DNA from: Anaerolineae bacterium
GTDB taxonomy: Bacteria; Chloroflexota; Anaerolineae; Promineifilales; Promineifilaceae
DNA length: 64,000 nt
Assembly (NCBI GenBank): GCA_023954475.1
Contig: JAMLHW010000017.1
Location: forward strand, 1-64,000
Direction: 5' to 3'
The position numbers were made by a program, and so were the translations under genes. The notes beneath the pieces are model-generated. The model searched no databases. It was not told the origin of the DNA and worked only from the letters and a program-made list of their open reading frames with translations. Each line of letters begins with the position of its first letter. The stretch's first letter is position 1. Of the stretch, positions 60,972 to 64,000 are shown piece after piece.

Positions 60972-63389
60972 TTACGCTGTTACGCGTTCGTCCTCATCGT
61001 CGTCGTCCTCATCGTCATCCTCATCATCGTCATGATCCTTCTTGTGTCGTGCAAATCGACGCAAACGCGCTTGCACACGACCATGCACTGAATCATCGGG
61101 ATAGTCGCCGTCGCCATTCAGTTTGCCGGCAGGGATACCGGTCAAAATTTCCAGCGCCTCTTCGACTGTTTCAATAGCCCAGATATTGAAATCACCTGCC
61201 TGTACAGCAGCAATGAGATCGTCGTTCAGCATCAGGTTGGCGACGTTGCCTTTAGGGATGATGACGCCTTGCGACCCGGTCAAGCCCTGCATACGGCAAA
61301 TGTTGAAAAACCCCTCTATTTTCTCGGTTACGCCGCCGATCGGTTGAATTTCGCCGCGCTGATTGATTGAACCAGTGACGGCAATACCCTGATTGACAGG
61401 TATATTTGCCAGACTTGAAATCAAGGCACACAATTCGGCCGAACTGGCGCTGTCACCTTCCACACCGTTGTAATTTTGTTCGAACGTAAGGCTCGCCGAC
61501 ATTGAGAGTGGGTGATCCTGCGCATAATTCCCGCCCAGATAACCGACCATCGTCAACAAGCCTTTGTTGTGTAACGGTCCCGCCATATCTGTTTCCCGCT
61601 CGATATGGATAACGCCTCCCTCACCCATAAATGTCCGCGCTGTAATACGACTGGGGATGCCGAATTCATAATCGCCCACATCCAATATTGACAAACCATT
61701 GACCTGCCCAATTACCGACTCCGATGTATTGATCATTAATACACCGCGCTCGATTTCTTCCTCGATTTCCTTTTCGACGCGGTTAGCGCGATCTATGCGT
61801 TCTTTCAACGCACTGCGCACATCGACGCCGGTAACGAGTGAATGCCCGTTTGTGCCAGCCCAAAAACCAGCTTCACGCACCAGGTCGGCTACATCGCCAA
61901 AGCGGGTACTCAGTTTGTTTTGATCACCGGCCAGCCGCGAGCCAAATTCAACTACACGCGCTACCGCTTTCGCGTCGAAGTGCAATAAATCCTCTTCCCA
62001 GCACAAATTGGCGATAAAGCGAGCATATTGTTGTTCGTGCTCCGTATCACGGGGCATTTCGGTGTCAAAGTCTGCCTTGACCTTGAACAGTTCGTTGAAA
62101 TCTTCCTCGCGCTCGTACAGCACATGATACATGTAGGCGCTGCCAATCATGATGATCTTGATCGAGAGTGGTATCGGCTCAGGATCAAGGGTTTTTGCCA
62201 GAATATTGCCACCGTCGAATGTGCTTTCGCTTTGCAGCACAATCTCTTCGCCTTTGATGGCGCGTTTAAGCGCCTCCCAGGCAACGGGGTGAGCCATGAG
62301 ATCCTGCGCCTCGACGACAAGGTAACCACCGTTGGCCCGGTGCAGGCTGCCGGGCTTGAGGTTGGTGAAGTGCGTCGTCATGATGCCGCCTTCTGCTTCA
62401 TATTCAATTCGGCCGATCAAACTGTTGTAGGTGGGATTAGCTTCGACAATGACCGGCGCACCTTCCGTTCGGCCATTATCGACAAACAAATTGACCACAT
62501 AACGGCTGCCGCTGTCGATTTGCAGATCGTCTTCGTCATTTTTCGGCCGAAACGATTGCACATTAGCCAACACATCTTCATGGAGTTCAGACAGATATAG
62601 CAACACAGCCTCATGCGACGCATAGTGTGCATGCAACGATTCAAAATGATGCAAAACAGCCGCTTCAGCGACACGTCTGTCCAATGCCTTCAAAGCCTGG
62701 CGCACCTCATTCTGCACCCGGCGCATCGCCGACAACGTATTGTCGAGGTCTTTCTCCAAAGCTTCTTGTGTACTGTCCAGCGCCTCTTGTTCCGTGAGCG
62801 TCAGCGCTTCATATTGCTCTTGCGACATGACAGAATCCGCAACAATTGGAGCCACACTCAGACCAGAAGCCGTAGCAATGATGCCAAACCCCAGTGCTTC
62901 CGCTTTCTTGCGTGCATCCAGCAGCAGCAAGTCCTGCTTCACCTCCATCCGCTGTCGCAATTGATCGACCTCACGCTCATATGCTTCGGCCGCAAATGCA
63001 CTGGCAATATCATCGCGCAGGAAGGCAACCAATTCCTCCATGCGACCCTTGAAAACAGATCCCTCTCCTGCCGGAAAACGCAAAGCGCGAGGCCGGTGTG
63101 GTACAGTAAAATTGTGGACATACACCCAGTCACTGGGCGCCGGTGCCAGACTCCCTTTTTCGCGCAGGAAACGCCGAATCGACGTAATGCGGCCTGTCCC
63201 GGTTTCACCCAAGACGTAAATATTGTAGCCTTGACTGCGAATGGAAATGCCAAATTCAATAGCCCGTGTGCCACGCGGTTGTCCGATAATGGTGTCAGAA
63301 GCGCTCAATTCGACTGTCGAAGCAAACGGGAAACAAACTGCATCACATGAACGCCGCAGCTGGGCCGGTTCCAATGGCTTTTTGGCCAT
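60972..63389 (-). CDS. Lon-like ATP-dependent protease (LonB/AAA_32 type)
   Basis: An 805-residue Lon-family serine protease of the group with a divergent ATPase. The P-loop-like sequence is LGETGTGRITSIRRFLREKG, with Arg where Lys normally sits, a feature of this group. The central region is an about 150-residue helical insert (ALTLTEQEALDSTQEALEKD). The protease domain has the catalytic Ser in GVEGDSASSAELCALISSLA and Lys in IGGVTEKIEGFFN. The C-terminus is an acidic tail (DHDDDEDDDEDDDDEDE). The start at 63389 follows GGAG; a Met 14 codons upstream is less likely. No substrate is known. Confidence 0.9.
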   Translation of the reverse strand: MAKKPLEPAQLRRSCDAVCFPFASTVELSASDTIIGQPRGTRAIEFGISIRSQGYNIYVLGETGTGRITSIRRFLREKGSLAPAPSDWVYVHNFTVPHRPRALRFPAGEGSVFKGRMEELVAFLRDDIASAFAAEAYEREVDQLRQRMEVKQDLLLLDARKKAEALGFGIIATASGLSVAPIVADSVMSQEQYEALTLTEQEALDSTQEALEKDLDNTLSAMRRVQNEVRQALKALDRRVAEAAVLHHFESLHAHYASHEAVLLYLSELHEDVLANVQSFRPKNDEDDLQIDSGSRYVVNLFVDNGRTEGAPVIVEANPTYNSLIGRIEYEAEGGIMTTHFTNLKPGSLHRANGGYLVVEAQDLMAHPVAWEALKRAIKGEEIVLQSESTFDGGNILAKTLDPEPIPLSIKIIMIGSAYMYHVLYEREEDFNELFKVKADFDTEMPRDTEHEQQYARFIANLCWEEDLLHFDAKAVARVVEFGSRLAGDQNKLSTRFGDVADLVREAGFWAGTNGHSLVTGVDVRSALKERIDRANRVEKEIEEEIERGVLMINTSESVIGQVNGLSILDVGDYEFGIPSRITARTFMGEGGVIHIERETDMAGPLHNKGLLTMVGYLGGNYAQDHPLSMSASLTFEQNYNGVEGDSASSAELCALISSLANIPVNQGIAVTGSINQRGEIQPIGGVTEKIEGFFNICRMQGLTGSQGVIIPKGNVANLMLNDDLIAAVQAGDFNIWAIETVEEALEILTGIPAGKLNGDGDYPDDSVHGRVQARLRRFARHKKDHDDDEDDDEDDDDEDERVTA

Positions 63390-63626
63390 AATCATCTCCA
63401 GGAAAGTGGATTGCAGGTTAATAAGCGTCAATTATAGATCGGCGATGCATACCCTGCGTCTTTTCCCAATCAAGGCGGCATTCTAAACGATCTGCCATGT
63501 GTCGGGCAAATACGATTTAGGTCTCTCTGATGGAATACATGTATAATCGATGCGTTGGTGTCAACGCCGTTTACATGACGCGCAAGACTCACCGCTTAAT
63601 CAACGATATTTCGCCTCTGTATTCAT

Positions 63627-64000
63627 ATGCCGACACCGTTCATGCATCTCGATATGGCTGAAAAGATTCGTGCCCACGCAGCATTGCCGTCTGATGTAGC
63701 CGCGCAATTGGATGCTGCGTGGCCGTCTTTCTATCTGGGCAGCGTGGCTGCTGATTTTCAGACGATCAGTAATGTACCGCGTGAAGCAACTCATTTTTAT
63801 CCGCTGCCTCCTGACCCTGATGATCGTGCGTATCCACGCATGTTTGCGGCTAATCCATCGTTACGTTCTGCGGAGACACTGACGTCTGAGCAGGCTGTAT
63901 TTGTCGCCGCGTATATCACGCATTTGCTGCTCGACTTAAGGTGGTTCCATGAGATACTCGTGCCGTTTTTTGTAGTCAATCCGCAATGGGGCGATGCCGG
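63627..64000 (+). CDS. Zinc-dependent phospholipase C-like protein (partial)
   Basis: The first 124 codons of a gene cut by the window end. PTPFMHLDMAEKI, then SFYLGSVAADFQTISNVPRE, EATHFYPLPP and ITHLLLDLRWFHEILVPFF match the pattern of zinc-dependent phospholipase C/S1-P1-type domains (PF00882-like): His and Asp residues spread across helices bind three zinc ions. An in-frame stop at 63597 makes the ATG at 63627 (or the Met five codons in) the start. Other neighbours are outside the window. Confidence 0.75.
   Translation, partial: MPTPFMHLDMAEKIRAHAALPSDVAAQLDAAWPSFYLGSVAADFQTISNVPREATHFYPLPPDPDDRAYPRMFAANPSLRSAETLTSEQAVFVAAYITHLLLDLRWFHEILVPFFVVNPQWGDA

Larger units (their letters stand above)
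17..62550. repeat. HIP-like iterated palindrome TCGGCCGA (about 95 copies)
   Basis: The self-complementary octamer TCGGCCGA, most often extended to TTCGGCCGAA, is scattered through coding and non-coding DNA on average every 650-700 bases. Copies begin near 17, 1843, 6043, 7863, 15163, 23023, 35931, 48213, 51742 and 62543, among many others. In genes it is read in all three frames, as Ser-Ala-Glu/Asp, Phe-Gly-Arg or Ile-Arg-Pro. The count was made by eye and may be off by a few. The pattern resembles HIP1 (GCGATCGC) of cyanobacteria, which is a dispersed highly iterated palindrome and not a mobile repeat. Its function here is unknown. Confidence 0.9.

Overview
The window looks like chromosomal DNA of a bacterium of the phylum Chloroflexota (Anaerolineae-like, moderate confidence). 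The grounds are an archaeal-style mevalonate gene set in a bacterial background, HrcA/CIRCE heat-shock control, many extracellular proteins with NEW3-like, FG-GAP and LysM domains, and about 50-55 percent G+C. No rRNA, tRNA, CRISPR array, prophage or insertion sequence was recognised. A palindromic octamer, TCGGCCGA (usually inside TTCGGCCGAA), recurs about 95 times by eye. Roughly one copy per strand-pair would be expected by chance, so this is a HIP1-like genome signature.

Layout. 33-6139: the heat-shock operon hrcA-grpE-dnaK-dnaJ-prmA on the minus strand, with a promoter and a CIRCE operator. 6276-7788: a LysM lipoprotein and a membrane-anchored coiled-coil/Ig-like protein. 8109-12284: a plus-strand mevalonate cluster (HMG-CoA reductase, archaeal-type HMG-CoA synthase, thiolase-like protein, DUF35 zinc-ribbon protein) ending at a strong terminator. 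12406-23201: a long run of minus-strand housekeeping genes (thrC, Nif3-like, LMW phosphatase, hpf, comF, a 53-residue Flp-type pilin, a LuxR-type response regulator, methyltransferase, polyprenol-phosphate glycosyltransferase, mutY, MBL hydrolase, S1-domain protein). 23538-29945: birA, a cyclase-family hydrolase, a coiled-coil/GT4 pair, an aminotransferase and a membrane-tethered solute-binding-like protein. 30054-35422: an aapJQMP amino-acid ABC transporter operon. 35923-48429: one gene for a 4168-residue cell-surface protein. 48722-64000: Rieske protein, sugar dehydrogenase, two divergent citrate synthases, rfbB, penicillin acylase, a secreted protein, tatA, dnaX, a Nudix hydrolase, a Lon-like protease, and the start of a zinc-dependent phospholipase C-like gene cut by the window end.

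How the genes work together. The chaperone operon is the standard HrcA-repressed set. The mevalonate genes would turn acetyl-CoA into mevalonate for isoprenoids, but the thiolase-like member has Gln where the nucleophilic Cys should be and Asn where the GHP-motif His should be. That suggests a structural or altered-function subunit in the thiolase/HMGCS/DUF35 complex. The Aap transporter has an unusual permease whose extra soluble loop contains a 63-residue stretch that aligns without gaps to the operon's own binding protein. The most distinctive accessory locus is the giant surface protein: signal peptide, transglutaminase-like fold with the catalytic Cys replaced, 23 consecutive prolines, four tandem two-part beta modules, an FG-GAP propeller, NEW3-like domains and a C-terminal membrane anchor.

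All family assignments come from reading motifs and translations. No database search was run. Start codons were moved inward from the longest reading frame where a Shine-Dalgarno sequence, a signal peptide or the family's usual N-terminus required it.
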